Of a stretch of 64,000 nt of DNA, positions 23,701 to 33,822 are shown one piece after another. Every line of letters starts with the position of its first letter. The stretch's first letter is position 1. A program made the translations under genes and the position numbers. This DNA comes from Schoenobius gigantellus (lineage: Eukaryota > Arthropoda > Insecta > Lepidoptera > Crambidae): assembly GCA_963935595.1 (NCBI GenBank), contig OZ012541.1:29179860-29243859 (forward strand), in the 5' to 3' direction. The notes below the pieces were generated by a model, which was given only the letters and a program-made list of their open reading frames with translations, was not told the DNA's origin and searched no databases.

Positions 23701-26256
23701 AAAAAAAGTTGCAATTATATTAGGGGTTAAAGTAGGAAATTGCCGTTTTGTATAAATATTTTTAAGAACATTGCTTATTTCATACTAACGTTTTTCTTAG
23801 TTATTTAATAACCAATAAAGCAAACTTTATGAAACTTTTAGAGACTGGTCAAATAGACTTTAAGTTAAGTAATAACATAATTTTGAAAACAATAAAATTA
23901 GTTTTCACAAAGTTATCGTTAATAATAATTTACAACATTCTGACGAAAAATATAGGGGGTAATTATTGAGATTCTTTTAAATATATTATTAAACTAATTC
24001 AGAGATTAAATTGTAACCAAAACGTTCACTTTAGGGTCAAAAAGTAATAAAAATAATTATCTTTTATAGCTCTTAAGTATTTTTATAGTTATATAAACAA
24101 ACGAAAAAAACGGGAATTTCATACGTTAACCCCTATTATTACAAGCTTTTATTTTACTGCCCCGGTGTCTGTAATGAAATTTTGCAAGGTTCACCCACTT
24201 CCCGATTTCCGATTGAGCTAAAATTTTGCCTTTATGTCAGTAGTACCTACCATTGATTTTTGCATGTAGGTATATGTTTATCGCATGACAATGCAATATT
24301 ATGATGACATGGAGCTGATCTAAAGCTGGAGCTGGAAGAAACGACACAACCTCATCGAGATTGTGCTTGTTTGATTCGCATCGACGAGTACTAAAAGCTT
24401 TTATTTTAAAAAGTTTTTTTAATAATTTATCTTGTTATCCTTACATTTCGATCGAGTCTTGAATTTTGTGTTAGTGTTTTTTGGGACATCTTAGGTTTAG
24501 ATACGAAGTGGGGGAAAAAAACTGGCCAAGTGACAATGCGACAGAGACGCGCACCAAGGTTCCCTCACAAACTATTCTTGAATGTAGTAATCAAACCGGG
24601 CGCAGTAGAGTTATTATTTAGTTTTTTTTATGCGACTCACATATTATAAAGACATCACGTATAAATGAAAAAAGAAAAAAGAGCTTTTCTTCATTTGTAA
24701 ATTGCGATGAAAGAAGTTAAGCTGTATACAATTTATAAAGAAAGTAAAATATTTAATATTATTATTGCTGCGCTGGTATTCCTTGTTTTCGAAGGCTTCG
24801 AAGGAAGGATGGCCATAGAGGTTATGGCCTACCTTCCTATTCTTTGCTGTATTTATCCACTGTTTTCTGGTATTTTTATAATATTCTCTGCCCACCGTTG
24901 TCATCTTAGTAAGTGCCTGGAGGCCATTTCCAAGATGTTTCTATGTGAGTCCAATGATTGCCTCTCACATAGGCAGACCTATGTGGCAAGCCCAGCACTA
25001 TTTCAGTTTTTTTTATAGTTGCGAAGAATATCGGTAAGCTTACACATATCCCCATAAAATTGATGTGCAATAATACATTTAAAAGTTTTTTTTTATTCGG
25101 ATCCAGGTCTATTCGAGAAACCGTCCTACATAGACAGCGCCTTAGTAGAACAGGCTGACCCAGGAAAATGTTACGATATGGCGATATGCGCAACTCCGGT
25201 CACCGTGGGAAGAGGAGGCATTGTAGAGTACGCCGTGCCCATACTCAATGAATACGAAACGAAGCTCCTTGAACAGAGCAAGTACGTAACTATGTAGAAC
25301 TGATGCCGTCATCATTATCATCACAGCTCATATACGTTCCCACCGAGATTCTCGAGCTTACCCTAAGTTAGGGTGCCTAACTATGCGGGTGCCTTAGTCA
25401 ACCACGCTGCCCAGTGCGGATTGGTCGACTTCACATACATCTTTGAATTTCTTCGCAGACGTAGGAAGGTTGCCTCACGATGTTTTCCTTCACCGTAGGA
25501 GCGTTGGATAAATGTACATAATAATATGAAATTCGAAAAACACATTGGTACATGGCGGGATTGAACCCAGGACCTCCCGATTAGAAGGCCAGTGCCGAGT
25601 CCAAAGCGCCACCGACGCTTCTGATGCCGCGTAAAAGGTTCCTAATAACTACCTAGCAGTACTATTTAATTACCCAGTTTCAGATAGTAAAACTGTCTTA
25701 TCACTGTCTTACCCAACTGTCGCCATAGTAGCAACGCAAACAGTATTATTGCATACGTATCAAGAATTAAAGGTTAGAATTATATAGTTTTGAAGTCTAT
25801 GATTGCGAAGCTCGTCCCCATCTTCGCCCTTATCACCATTTGCGCAAGACTAGAGAAAAAGGACTCTATTATTATTGATAAACAATAAGAAAATCGCTAA
25901 TAAGACCTCATAAACATAACTCGTACGTCTGATGTTTTGCATACCTAATTAACGACACACAAGATTATCTATCTTAGCTATTAAATTAATTATCAATCAA
26001 ATTTAAAATTTAAATCTTGTAAGCTACCTTTTTGGAATCAGTGCAATGGAATTTGCACAGTACATACTGCGTAGTTATTGTACCGTTACTTAATTTTTTA
26101 TTGAAATCCTAAAGGTGTGATTTGGAAGACATGTTGAACCTGGGTCGGTGTTACGCCATCGGTGACGAATATTACCTCCACGAGTGTCGATATTACTTCG
26201 TGCCGGCATTAAAGGCGTGCGAGGAATGCCAACGTGTGGAAAAGAAATCGAATTAA
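17767..26256 (+). CDS. Mitochondrial malate dehydrogenase-like pseudoenzyme, 7 exons
   Basis: Exons: 17767-17922, 20420-20623, 21044-21238, 22836-23033, 23548-23680, 25107-25281 and 26115-26256 (stop TAA). The total is 1,203 nt, or 400 residues, and all phases join. Residues 1-52 are a probable mitochondrial leader (MLSLGLQKFLSGTTS). GAGSDIG (57-63) is the Rossmann glycine motif, and DLAHIDT follows. From there to residue ~353 it aligns almost without gaps with mitochondrial MDH (YDKRRLLGV, KVYD, ILNEYETKLLEQS). Key residues are changed: the RKPGMTRDD loop has become a Cys-containing loop at 129-144, the Asn of NPVN is Pro174, the catalytic Asp is Ser205, the catalytic His is Ser232, and only Arg208 remains. 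The last exon adds a Cys-rich tail of 46 residues not known in MDH, giving 21 Cys in all. Dehydrogenase activity is therefore unlikely. The conserved frame and splice sites argue that it is expressed rather than a pseudogene. Exon 1 (donor AAG|GTCTGT) is the least certain. Confidence 0.8.
18252..19175. repeat. 'agtttgtcgg' repeat copy 2, split by another repeat
   Basis: The left part (18252-18440) and right part (19121-19175) match consecutive parts of the copy at 13115-13350. Between them lies the inverted 'gcgggcgaagccg' repeat (18786-19088) plus unmatched sequence, so this copy was broken by later insertion. It lies in intron 1 of the MDH-like gene. Confidence 0.45.
18786..19088 (-). repeat. 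'gcgggcgaagccg' interspersed repeat, copy 2 (inverted)
   Basis: It is the reverse complement of 15436-15777 in element order, from 'ctccgctcgcggcttcgcccgcgtta' to 'cccttcttaatgtgcgtccgcattttgaatt'. Divergence is moderate. It is non-coding and intronic. Confidence 0.55.
20732..20815. repeat. 'gccgttggctagacggcgagcgtgtgtggggct' repeat, copy 1
   Basis: A T-rich stretch followed by 'cgaatgaccgcaccgtactcgccgttggctagacgacgagcgtgtgtggggct'. Related copies are at 21366-21480 and 26677-26800. All three lie in or just after the MDH-like gene. Function is unknown; it looks like a short interspersed element. Confidence 0.5.
21366..21480. repeat. 'gccgttggctagacggcgagcgtg' repeat, copy 2
   Basis: It shares 'tttttttcgagggaaatgcgt', 'ccgcac', 'ggctagagggcgagcgtgtgtg' and 'gccaggtctacccattaaaacacactgg' with the copy at 26677-26800. 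It lies in intron 3 of the MDH-like gene. Confidence 0.5.
21605..21880 (+). pseudogene. Degenerate RTE-clade LINE fragment
   Basis: The frame at 21591-21941 reads AVMGETLQE, then KAKVMFHSHVALEPITVVGVTLEVV, with shifts between. These are decayed versions of VVMAETVED and of TKIMVNSHVVPTPVKVGGST in the intact RTE ORF at 31944-33749, in the same order. It is an old RTE fragment in intron 3 of the MDH-like gene, not part of the host protein. Confidence 0.55.
22318..22560. repeat. 'gtggtgagcgaaaaccatctgcgac' repeat with GCATGC-rich tail, copy 1
   Basis: A GC-rich head ('ggtgagcgaaaaccatctgcgac', 'gagccccgca', 'gtgacagaaa') is followed by a loosely tandem tail of 'gcttgcatgctac'-like units. The same head and a longer tail occur at 30996-31275. 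This copy lies in intron 3 of the MDH-like gene. Confidence 0.55.
25340..25622 (-). mobile_element. tRNA-derived SINE, reverse orientation
   Basis: It shows typical lepidopteran SINE blocks on the minus strand: a tRNA head ending near 25622 with B box (the complement of 'gggattgaacccagg'), the 'ggttgcctcacgatgttttccttcaccg' body, and the 'gctgcccagtgcggattgg' and 'taccctaagttagggtgcctaac' tail. It lies in the last intron of the MDH-like gene. Confidence 0.7.
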
Positions 26257-26521
26257 ATCCCTCATGGACCGGTTGAGTAAGGCATAATTTTGTTAAAACC
26301 CTCAATTACATTAGCGACATTTTATCAATTATCTTGAGTAAAGAATCATATCTATAGAGATTTTTTGACTTATCACGTTATCCAATAACCAAGAATCCTG
26401 AAACCACCAATTTTATTTCCGCTGTTAAAACAGTGGTAGTAAAACCAATAGTAAGTATAACTAATTGCACAAACTCGGTATCAACACAGCCAACAAGGAA
26501 TAAGTCAAATAAAAGAGAAAT

Positions 26522-26645
26522 AGGAGACGCCCATTGCGGTCCCCCCCGGGAATATCCAAACCGATTGGTTTTGCGCCTTCCGCATCCAGCGGCTTACTCT
26601 GACCTTCACCAGATCGTCAGTCTACCTCCAAGGTCGTTTGACGAG
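26522..26645 (-). pseudogene. RTE 3'-end remnant (minus strand)
   Basis: Read on the minus strand, 'gatctggtgaaggtcagagtaagc..gctggatgcggaaggcgcaaaaccaatcggt' and 'gcaatgggcgtctcc' correspond to the last codons and 3' UTR of the RTE element at 31901-33822 (the WMREAQDRSV region and 'cagcagtgggcgtctcttgg'). It is short and decayed. Confidence 0.5.
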
Positions 26646-26676
26646 GGTCTTCGCCGCCTGGGGTTTCTTTGCACCA

Positions 26677-26800
26677 TTTTTTTTTCGGGGGGAAATGCGT
26701 GATCGCACTGTAACCGCCGTTGGCTAGACGGCGAGCGTGTGTGGGGCTACCGGGAGAGTGCCAGGCATACCCACTAAAACCCCCGGTGTTCTCCCTGCCC
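26677..26800. repeat. 'gccgttggctagacggcgagcgtg' repeat, copy 3
   Basis: It contains 'tttttttttcggggggaaatgcgtgatcgcactgtaaccgccgttggctagacggcgagcgtgtgtggggct' and 'gccaggcatacccactaaaac', as in the two copies inside the MDH-like gene. Confidence 0.5.
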
Positions 26801-27217
26801 TGTATTAATTTCAAACCCAAAAAATTCATCAACCAGAGTAAAGCTTTAAGATCATAGCTCATTGGAGATAACTGGCATGCGACCAGCACCGCCTCGCCTC
26901 GCGCGTTTTGAATTCTTTATATAGACTTTAATGGATTTTCGCCTTTTACATCAACTTCACAAGGTGACTGGATCGCCTCGTTCGCAAGGACCACGAGTGG
27001 TCCACGATCACGACAGCAATACCTTTTTTTGAAGTCTCTCGACCTGAGAGTGTTTCCTCTTAAAACAATGAACTAATATAATATTAGTAGAATATTAGCA
27101 GCATTCCCCTGGAATAACTTTAAATACTTGTTTATTATATTAAATTACTAACTGCATGGGAAATTAAAAGTATTTTGCAGTTTTTATGTTTTTTCTCTCC
27201 ATAAAAACCTTTCTTGT

Positions 27218-27682
27218 GCCTTAAGAGGATTGTGAAGCTGTAAATTTTCATACAAAAAGCGATAACGCTTTTCACCCTCTTTACATTGACAAATTTTCAT
27301 AAGTTCTGGAAATATGGTAGATATAATGAAGATCTAGGTTTGTAAGTTTTGATTTTAAAGTAATATTGCTCAGAATATAAATTATTAGCATCTAAATATC
27401 CATATTTTAGACTTAAAACTACCTCGAGCATTTTTATCTTTTTTGACTAAAATATATAGATTTACTTAAAAAGCAAAACGTACAAACACAGATTAAAGTA
27501 TACTGAATCTAATGAGACTAATTTTGTAAAGGTTTAGGGGGGTAAAATAGTTAACGCCCGAAACAATATTTCAATAAGAAAGGCACTTGTCTCGGTCTTT
27601 CAACTCTATGCGGTGTGCAACAAACTTCATTTTTGAAAGCGCATTCTCGAGCCATGAATTGGCACTTCACAGTCCTCTTAAG
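27218..27682. repeat. Possible TIR element, ends CCTTAAGAGGA
   Basis: CCTTAAGAGGATTGTGAAGC at the left resembles the complement of CTTCACAGTCCTCTTAAGG at the right. The intervening 460 bp is AT-rich and non-coding. No target duplication was recognised. Confidence 0.35.
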
Positions 27683-27689
27683 GAAAATA

Positions 27690-29090
27690 AAAAATTGCCG
27701 ATCCAGTCCATCCGTTCTCGAGTTTTGCGCTAGCAACACATTTGGCGATCCATTTTTATTTATATAGATTATACTTTAATAAATAGTTATATAATAGAAT
27801 AACGGAACTCGTATATAATTTAATGTTATAAACTTTAATGAGTTTAAATTATTTGGCGATTTTATCGACGATGTTCATTATAATCTACAGAACAAAATTA
27901 ACGTAGTTTGCTAAGTAGTATACAACTAAATAGTTTTATTGTTCCACTTAGAAGTCTTAGAACAACTGGTAAAAGTATTGGATATTCATCCGAGTGGCAT
28001 AACTTCACGTCATTAAAATGTAATATCTCTCATTGGCAATATAATCCCAAAACTAATTGAACATATCTGAGAAAAAAATTAATTAGGTCATGTAGGTAAG
28101 TATATGTTCAACCAAAATTTTTATATTTATTTTACGAAATTTATTGGGACCTTATTTATTATTTCTTTCTTAGACTTCAATGTTAGTTGGATGTGTGTAG
28201 TCTACTCTTTTTTCGTTGACTTGTATTGTCATACATGTATTACCTAACAAATAATATAAATAAGTATGAAAAATCTAAAAGAAGGAAAGTGCATGATAGG
28301 TATTCACCGAGCAGTTTGATTTTAAACATAAAAATCTAAGCATGTTTGGTATATTTTGTAATTTGTTATAAAAATAATAAAAAGAAATTACCACACAACC
28401 TCAAACTTACCTTGTAGAGCAGTATACATATACTAACCTATATTTTTTACATATTTTGCCTAATATTTTAGAAGACAAACGGTTTATTCTGGTGCAATTA
28501 AGTATACATGATTGAGGCCCCTTAATAACACGTGCTAAACACAATTGTTCGGAGACATAATCCACATATTTAGATCACGTGAAATGAAACGCAACCGTAG
28601 AGATTTTTTACGCACGAGTTTTTGGTGCTGTTGTGTTGTGACGGTTGATTAGCGAGTCACGTTTCTAAAGGCTTCTCAGTGTAACAATAGTCATGTAGGT
28701 AGTTTGTTAGGGAAAAATACTGTGTAAACATTTTGTTAAGCTTTTGGATCTGTAGCGGCCATCGACAAACACGAAAAGTTTGTTCAATAAACTTGTATAA
28801 TAAATAGTAAACTATAGCAATTTCCTCCAAGAGATGCCAAAAAATAAGTATAGGTATTTTTAAGCAGTTTTCCTTCTAATTCGCATATACATATGGTAAA
28901 TTTGAAAATACCTTTATTTTTATGTCCTACATTTTTTACTACTAGTAGTGGATGCTAAAATGATCTAGACATACATCATTTTAGCATCCACTACCTACCT
29001 AAGCATACATATATTACAAAGGTCTACAGTGGTTTTGTTGCTGACAAACATATAACGGATATTTAGTATATTGGGTACACCGATTAAATG
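27690..29090. other. Gene-less stretch
   Basis: AT-rich sequence without recognisable coding exons. The only structure seen is a short hairpin at about 28944-28998 ('tagtggatgctaaaatgat' and its complement). Confidence 0.4.
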
Positions 29091-29093
29091 GAT

Positions 29094-29175
29094 TTGACGA
29101 CACGGTTAGTGCAGAGGTCGAGTGATCGCCTAATGCGCAACGGGTCGCGGGTTCGATTCCCGTACGAACAAATAT
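29094..29175 (+). mobile_element. 5' part of a tRNA-derived SINE, cut by a DNA transposon
   Basis: The sequence runs from 'atttgacgacacggttagtgcagagg' through the B box GGTTCGATTCC to 'cccgtacgaacaaatat', matching the head of the SINEs at 49291-49508 (plus) and 43505-43714 (minus). The rest of this SINE ('attttgtatgacctacag' to 'ggggcgacgttt') resumes at 34228. The 5.05-kb element between them was inserted into the SINE. Confidence 0.8.
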
Positions 29176-29997
29176 CGTCGGCGTAGGTGGAGAACTAAAT
29201 AATTCAAATTTTATAGTTTCGAGAAAATCGCGATTTACTGTATTTTTTGTTCAATTTTGGTCGTAATTCTCAAATGGAGAAAAATTTTACTGTCGGAAAT
29301 TTTATATGTTTTGGGTCTCCTTGTCTTTTATTTTATGCTCAGAGAAACTAATCTCTATCATAAAGTATAAAAAAAATAAAACTTAAAGAATAAGTTATTT
29401 AATTTTGCCACAACTAAATATTGTACGTCTACTGTAATTAGCTAGTTATTCAGCCTAGTTGTTTAGTTTTCCTACGCGTTAGATGCATATGGTAGAATAA
29501 AATAAGGTTAAATAAGTGCAGTTATTGAATTTGTCAACTTCGAGATATTCATAAAGATAGAAGTAGCTACTTTGGACATAAATAAATTTATATAATTTAG
29601 TAATGATTAGTGGTATCACATAAAATAAAAAGCTTTATTTGACTCATTAACATGTTTTATTTTAAGAAAATACATATTTATTCAAAGGACAATAAATTAG
29701 TTACATCGCAGGTACGAGCATTATTCCAGATAAGTAATTATTTGACAACAAAGTAACAGAAATAACCCAATTACAACATACAAAACATTAAATAACAAAC
29801 ATAAAAACTGAAACTAATTGAAAATAAACATTTTGTTCGCACAAAACAAACCAGCCATTATTTAAAAATTAAACATAACCTTATAAAATCAATATCACAA
29901 TGTAATTACAAATCACAGTAAACATTATAATTATAATCATTTTGTATCATGTTATTTAGGTATTTAAAAATCACAGTACTCGTAAGTACCTAGGAAC

Positions 29998-31000
29998 TTA
30001 TTTATCAACATCAGATGAATCAGTGCAAGGTGGTCTAACCTGGCCGTCGTTTGAAGATGGTAAGCTTTCGTACCAAACATGGAGCTCTTTGGGAAATATA
30101 TTTTTTTACAAAGCTGTAAAAGATCCTTCTTTTTGTTTTGTTATAGGAAGACACTGATTGTATGCTCTGGGAATATTATCTTCGGGATCTATTGTAGGCA
30201 TTTGAGAGGTTGGTATTCTTCTAGTCGATCTTCCTGGTTTACAAAGCGTATGTAGTAAATAATAAGGTCCATCGTAATCGTATCGGTATTTAATAAGACC
30301 AGGCGAAGTCTTATCAAATCTTAGACATTTTATTTTCAACCAGCAGACTGTCTCTCCACCCTCCGATATACTTTTGTTTTTCATTATCTTTGAAGCAAGT
30401 GTTATTACGTCGATCATGTCTTCATACGACAATTTTGGATAGTTTTGCTTAATTATTTTGATTTTATCATGCATTTGCACTAGGTGCAGTAAAAATGCTG
30501 CTATATATTGGTAAAAACCTCAGGAAACATGATCCATAAGTAAATAGCAGAAGCTATTTCGATGCTGTCCCTTTTGCTGTTTATTTCTGTCCATATCATA
30601 CAATGAACATTATTCTGTGTGGGTGTGGAAACTCGTAAATAGACAATTATATAATTTTAACTTTCTGGAATAGTGCATTAGACTATCTGCAGTTGATGGA
30701 ATCTGTAAAAGATTTTGCAAGTCCATGGTTACAAATTAAAATGACCCATCCTCTTCTGAATATTTTTATAAAGCTCTATAGACCTGTACTAAGCCTCTTT
30801 TCGCTGTATATGTGGACTGTACTCATTTTGGATAGACGTATTAGTTTTGTCTTTTTGGCATCTATTTCATAAGCTTTTGCAGACACGCTCAAAAGACGTT
30901 TGATTCTTAAAAAATCCGTATTCCCTACTAGAGCTTCTTTGTTTTTATAAAGGTAGACATTTCTTTGTGGTAGTAGCCGGCCAGTAAGCCGAAGCTGCGG
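29998..31000 (-). pseudogene. Broken transposase-like gene of the TIR element
   Basis: On the minus strand, blocks appear in order with frameshifts and stops: NVYLYKNKEALVGNTDFLRI and RLLSVSAKAYEI (30960-30850), MDLQNLLQIPSTADSLMHYS (30727-30660), KIKIIKQNYPKLSYEDMIDV (30470-30410), ETVCWLKIKCLRFDKTSPGL (30345-30290), IKYRYDYDG, and finally FPKELHVWYESLPSSND up to a TAA at 29998-30000. This order recalls the widespread insect transposon proteins with a DUF7869-like DDE domain ('DLQ..L..P', 'YYSRKL..YN', 'WLKIK'). That family link is from memory and not verified. The copy is dead. Confidence 0.5.
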
Positions 31001-31275
31001 TGGTGAGCGAAAACCATCTGCGACAATAAGCTCGTGTGGAACCGCCCGGAGCCCCGCAGTGCCGGAGCCGTGACAGAAATCATGCATGTACTTGCTTGCA
31101 TGGTGCATGCTTGCTTGCAAAGCTCATGCTAGCCTGGTGCATGTTTACTTGCTAAGCGCATGCTAGCATGGTGCATGCTTGCATGGTGCATGCCTTCTTG
31201 CATATTACATGCTTGCCTAGGTGGTGCATGCTTGCTTGCATGTTGCATGCTTGCTTACATGCTGCATGCTTACGT
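30996..31275. repeat. 'ggtgagcgaaaaccatctgcgac' head plus GCATGCTTGCTT minisatellite, copy 2
   Basis: The GC-rich head matches 22318-22440. It is followed by about 190 bp of irregular tandem units such as 'gcatgcttgcttgcatggt'. It interrupts the transposase-like gene of the TIR element, so it arrived after that element. The minus-strand ORF across it is chance. Confidence 0.6.
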
Positions 31276-31900
31276 GCAAGTTTATCCTTGAGAAATTCTG
31301 CGTAAACATATTATTCGTTATGATAAATATGCTAAGCATTAATTATGCTTTAAAAATAATGCATCGCGTTGATCTGTGTTTCGAGTTTATGGATTTTAAT
31401 ACTTTATGACAAAAGATTTTCTGCCACACAATATTATGCTTATTTACATTCTGCTTACTGTGTATTATTATGCGTCTTCTCGATTATTTCAATCGAAATT
31501 ATGGAATATGATTTTATGATAATAAATTGTATGCCTCTAAATAGAGAGCCTTGTTTTTTACATAAGCGTAAAGATAATAATGTAATTACTCAGACATCAA
31601 CACAAATGAAGGGCATAACAATACAGTGATCTGATGAGTGCATCCCTGCTGCATGGCCTGCATGCGCTTTACCCTCTCCACAAACCGCGCACTCCAACTT
31701 ACTACCATTCCCGATCATTCATTGGCTATTTAAATAATTTCGCACGAGTTTATCCTAATAGTAGGATAATAACTTTATCTACGTTTATGTTGTTATATAC
31801 CAGAAATAAATAACTTTAGTTATTGAATTATATTTGCCTAGCAAGCAGTTTTTAATTCATATTTTGCTGAAGAAGAAATAGACAATAGCACTTATTCATG

Positions 31901-33822
31901 CCCTAAACAAAGGAGCAAGATCTCAGAGCCGACAATTAAGCTCATGGAAGAAAGGCGTGGGATGGGTCTGCAGTGTTCTGAAGATGCTCGTCGGCGACTC
32001 AACAAACAGATCTCGAAGTCTCTGACTCGCGACATACGCCGATCTAATACGGAACGTATTAAGGAAGCCATCGAGCGGAACAAGGGCTCCAAAGTGTTCG
32101 CAAGAGATCTGTCACTCGGTCAGAGTCTGCTGACGAAGCTGAAGACAGAGGACGGCAGAGTCGTTACGTCTCGACCTGAGCTTATGGCTGAGATCGAACG
32201 CTTCTATGGACAGCTTTACACAACGTCGCAGGCACCTGTCATTCAGGCTACAGATCCTAGAGCCAAATTGATCCGGCATTACACCGAAGACATCCCGGAC
32301 GTCAGCCTGTACGAGATTAGTGTGGCTCTCAAACAGCTAAAAAACAACAAGGCACCGGGTGATGATGGAGTTACAGCTGAGCTTTTGAAAGCGGGTGGAC
32401 TACCAGTCCGGAAAACGCTGCAGTGGCTATTTAACTCCATCATACTCGAGGGCAATACGCCTAAAGCATGGCACAGGGGTGTGGTGGCACTTTTCTTCAA
32501 AAAGAGCGACAGGGCCCAGTTGAAGAACTACAGACCCATCACGCTCCTGAGTCATGTATACAAGCTGTTCTCGAGAGTTATCACGAATCGTCTCGCGCGC
32601 AGGTTTGACGACTTCCAGCCTCCCGAACAAGCCGGTTTCCGTAAAGGCTATAGTACCATAGACCACATCCATACGCTGCGGCAGGTTATACAGAAGACCG
32701 AGGAGTATAATCTGCCACTATGCTTGGCGTTTGTGGACTATGAGAAAGCCTTCGATTCCGTCGAGACCTGGGCCGTACTTAGATCACTCCAGAGGTGCCA
32801 AATAGACTATCGGTACATCCAAGTGTTGCAGTCATTGTACGAAAACGCCACCATGTCAGTCCGCCTTCAGGACCAAAACTCGAAACCAGTACGACTTCAG
32901 CGTGGTGTGAGACAGGGTGACGTTATATCGCCGAAACTGTTCACAGCCGCGTTGGAGGATGTATTTAAGCTTTTGGACTGGAGAGGACTCGGCATCAACA
33001 TAAACGGCGAGTACATGACCCACCTTCGTTTTGCCGATGATATCGTAGTCATGGCTGAGACCGTGGAAGATCTAGGCACAATGCTCGAAGACCTCTGTAG
33101 AGTTTCCCAACAAGGGGGTCTTAAAATGAACATGGACAAGACCAAAATCATGGTGAATTCCCATGTAGTACCCACTCCTGTGAAGGTTGGCGGCTCTACA
33201 CTGGAAGTTGTTGACGAATATGTTTACCTGGGACAAATAGTCCAGCTCGGTAAGTCCAACTTCCAGAAAGAGGTAAATCGACGAATCCAACTCGGCTGGG
33301 CAGCGTTCGGGAAGCTACGCAGTATATTCTCGGCCAATCTACCGCAGTGTCTCAAGACGAAAGTCTTCAATTCGTGCGTGCTGCCAGTGGTGACGTACGG
33401 AACTGAGACGTGGCCGTTTACAATGGGTCTCATCAGAAGGCCCAATGTCACTCAAAGGGCAATGGAGAGGGCTATGCTCGGGGTTTCTCTACGTGATCGC
33501 ATCAGAAATGAAGAGATCCGTAGAAGAACTAGAGTCACCGACATAGCCCAAAGAATTGCAAACCTTAAGTGGCAGTGGGCAGGACACATAGCTCGCAGGA
33601 CTGACGGCCGTTGGGGCGGAAAGGTCCTTGAGTGGCGGCCACGTACCGGGAGACGCAGCGTTGGTAGGCCGCCCACAAGGTGGACCGACGATCTGGTGAA
33701 GGTCGCGGGAAGCCGCTGGATGCGGGAGGCGCAGGACCGATCGGTTTAGAGATCCCTGGGGGAGGCCTATGTCCAGCAGTGGGCGTCTCTTGGCTGAAAT
33801 GATGATGATGATGATGATGATG
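31901..33822 (+). mobile_element. 5'-truncated RTE-clade LINE with perfect 11-bp TSD
   Basis: ACTTATTCATG at 31890-31900 is repeated exactly at 33823-33833, so the insert is 31901-33822 (1,922 bp). It contains an intact RT frame, then 3' UTR text 'gggggaggcctatgtccagcagtgggcgtctcttgg', and ends in a (TGA)n run, the usual RTE terminus in Lepidoptera. The 5' part with the endonuclease is missing, so the copy was dead on arrival. Confidence 0.9.
31944..33749 (+). CDS. RTE-type reverse transcriptase (partial ORF2)
   Basis: The open frame is 601 codons and has the RT palm motifs in order: LKNNKAPGDDGVTAELLKAG (block 1), KNYRPITLLSHVYKLFSRVI (block 2), QAGFRKGYSTIDHI (block 3), LAFVDYEKAFDSV (block A, with the first Asp), RGVRQGDVISPKLF (block B), LRFADDIVVMAE (block C, catalytic FADD), then GGLKMNMDKTKIMV and VDEYVYLGQ. 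The C-terminus has the thumb/connector (NSCVLPVVTYGTETWP, KWQWAGHIAR) and ends WMREAQDRSV. The product would copy element RNA into DNA at a nicked target. The endonuclease domain is absent. The upstream frame is open (KISEPTIKLMEE), so translation would not have started naturally at 31944. No internal stops suggests a young insertion. Confidence 0.9.
   Translation: MEERRGMGLQCSEDARRRLNKQISKSLTRDIRRSNTERIKEAIERNKGSKVFARDLSLGQSLLTKLKTEDGRVVTSRPELMAEIERFYGQLYTTSQAPVIQATDPRAKLIRHYTEDIPDVSLYEISVALKQLKNNKAPGDDGVTAELLKAGGLPVRKTLQWLFNSIILEGNTPKAWHRGVVALFFKKSDRAQLKNYRPITLLSHVYKLFSRVITNRLARRFDDFQPPEQAGFRKGYSTIDHIHTLRQVIQKTEEYNLPLCLAFVDYEKAFDSVETWAVLRSLQRCQIDYRYIQVLQSLYENATMSVRLQDQNSKPVRLQRGVRQGDVISPKLFTAALEDVFKLLDWRGLGININGEYMTHLRFADDIVVMAETVEDLGTMLEDLCRVSQQGGLKMNMDKTKIMVNSHVVPTPVKVGGSTLEVVDEYVYLGQIVQLGKSNFQKEVNRRIQLGWAAFGKLRSIFSANLPQCLKTKVFNSCVLPVVTYGTETWPFTMGLIRRPNVTQRAMERAMLGVSLRDRIRNEEIRRRTRVTDIAQRIANLKWQWAGHIARRTDGRWGGKVLEWRPRTGRRSVGRPPTRWTDDLVKVAGSRWMREAQDRSV

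Noticed and set aside
29101..29165. Possible tRNA gene with a good B box
   Set aside because: It lacks a complete cloverleaf and continues into the same SINE body as the copies at 43505 and 49291, so it is a SINE head.
22260..31280. CRISPR-like array in the GCATGC tandem tails
   Set aside because: Units are irregular with no spacers, and the host is an insect.
31892..33676. Minus-strand ORFs opposite the RTE frame
   Set aside because: They are shadows of the real reverse transcriptase frame.
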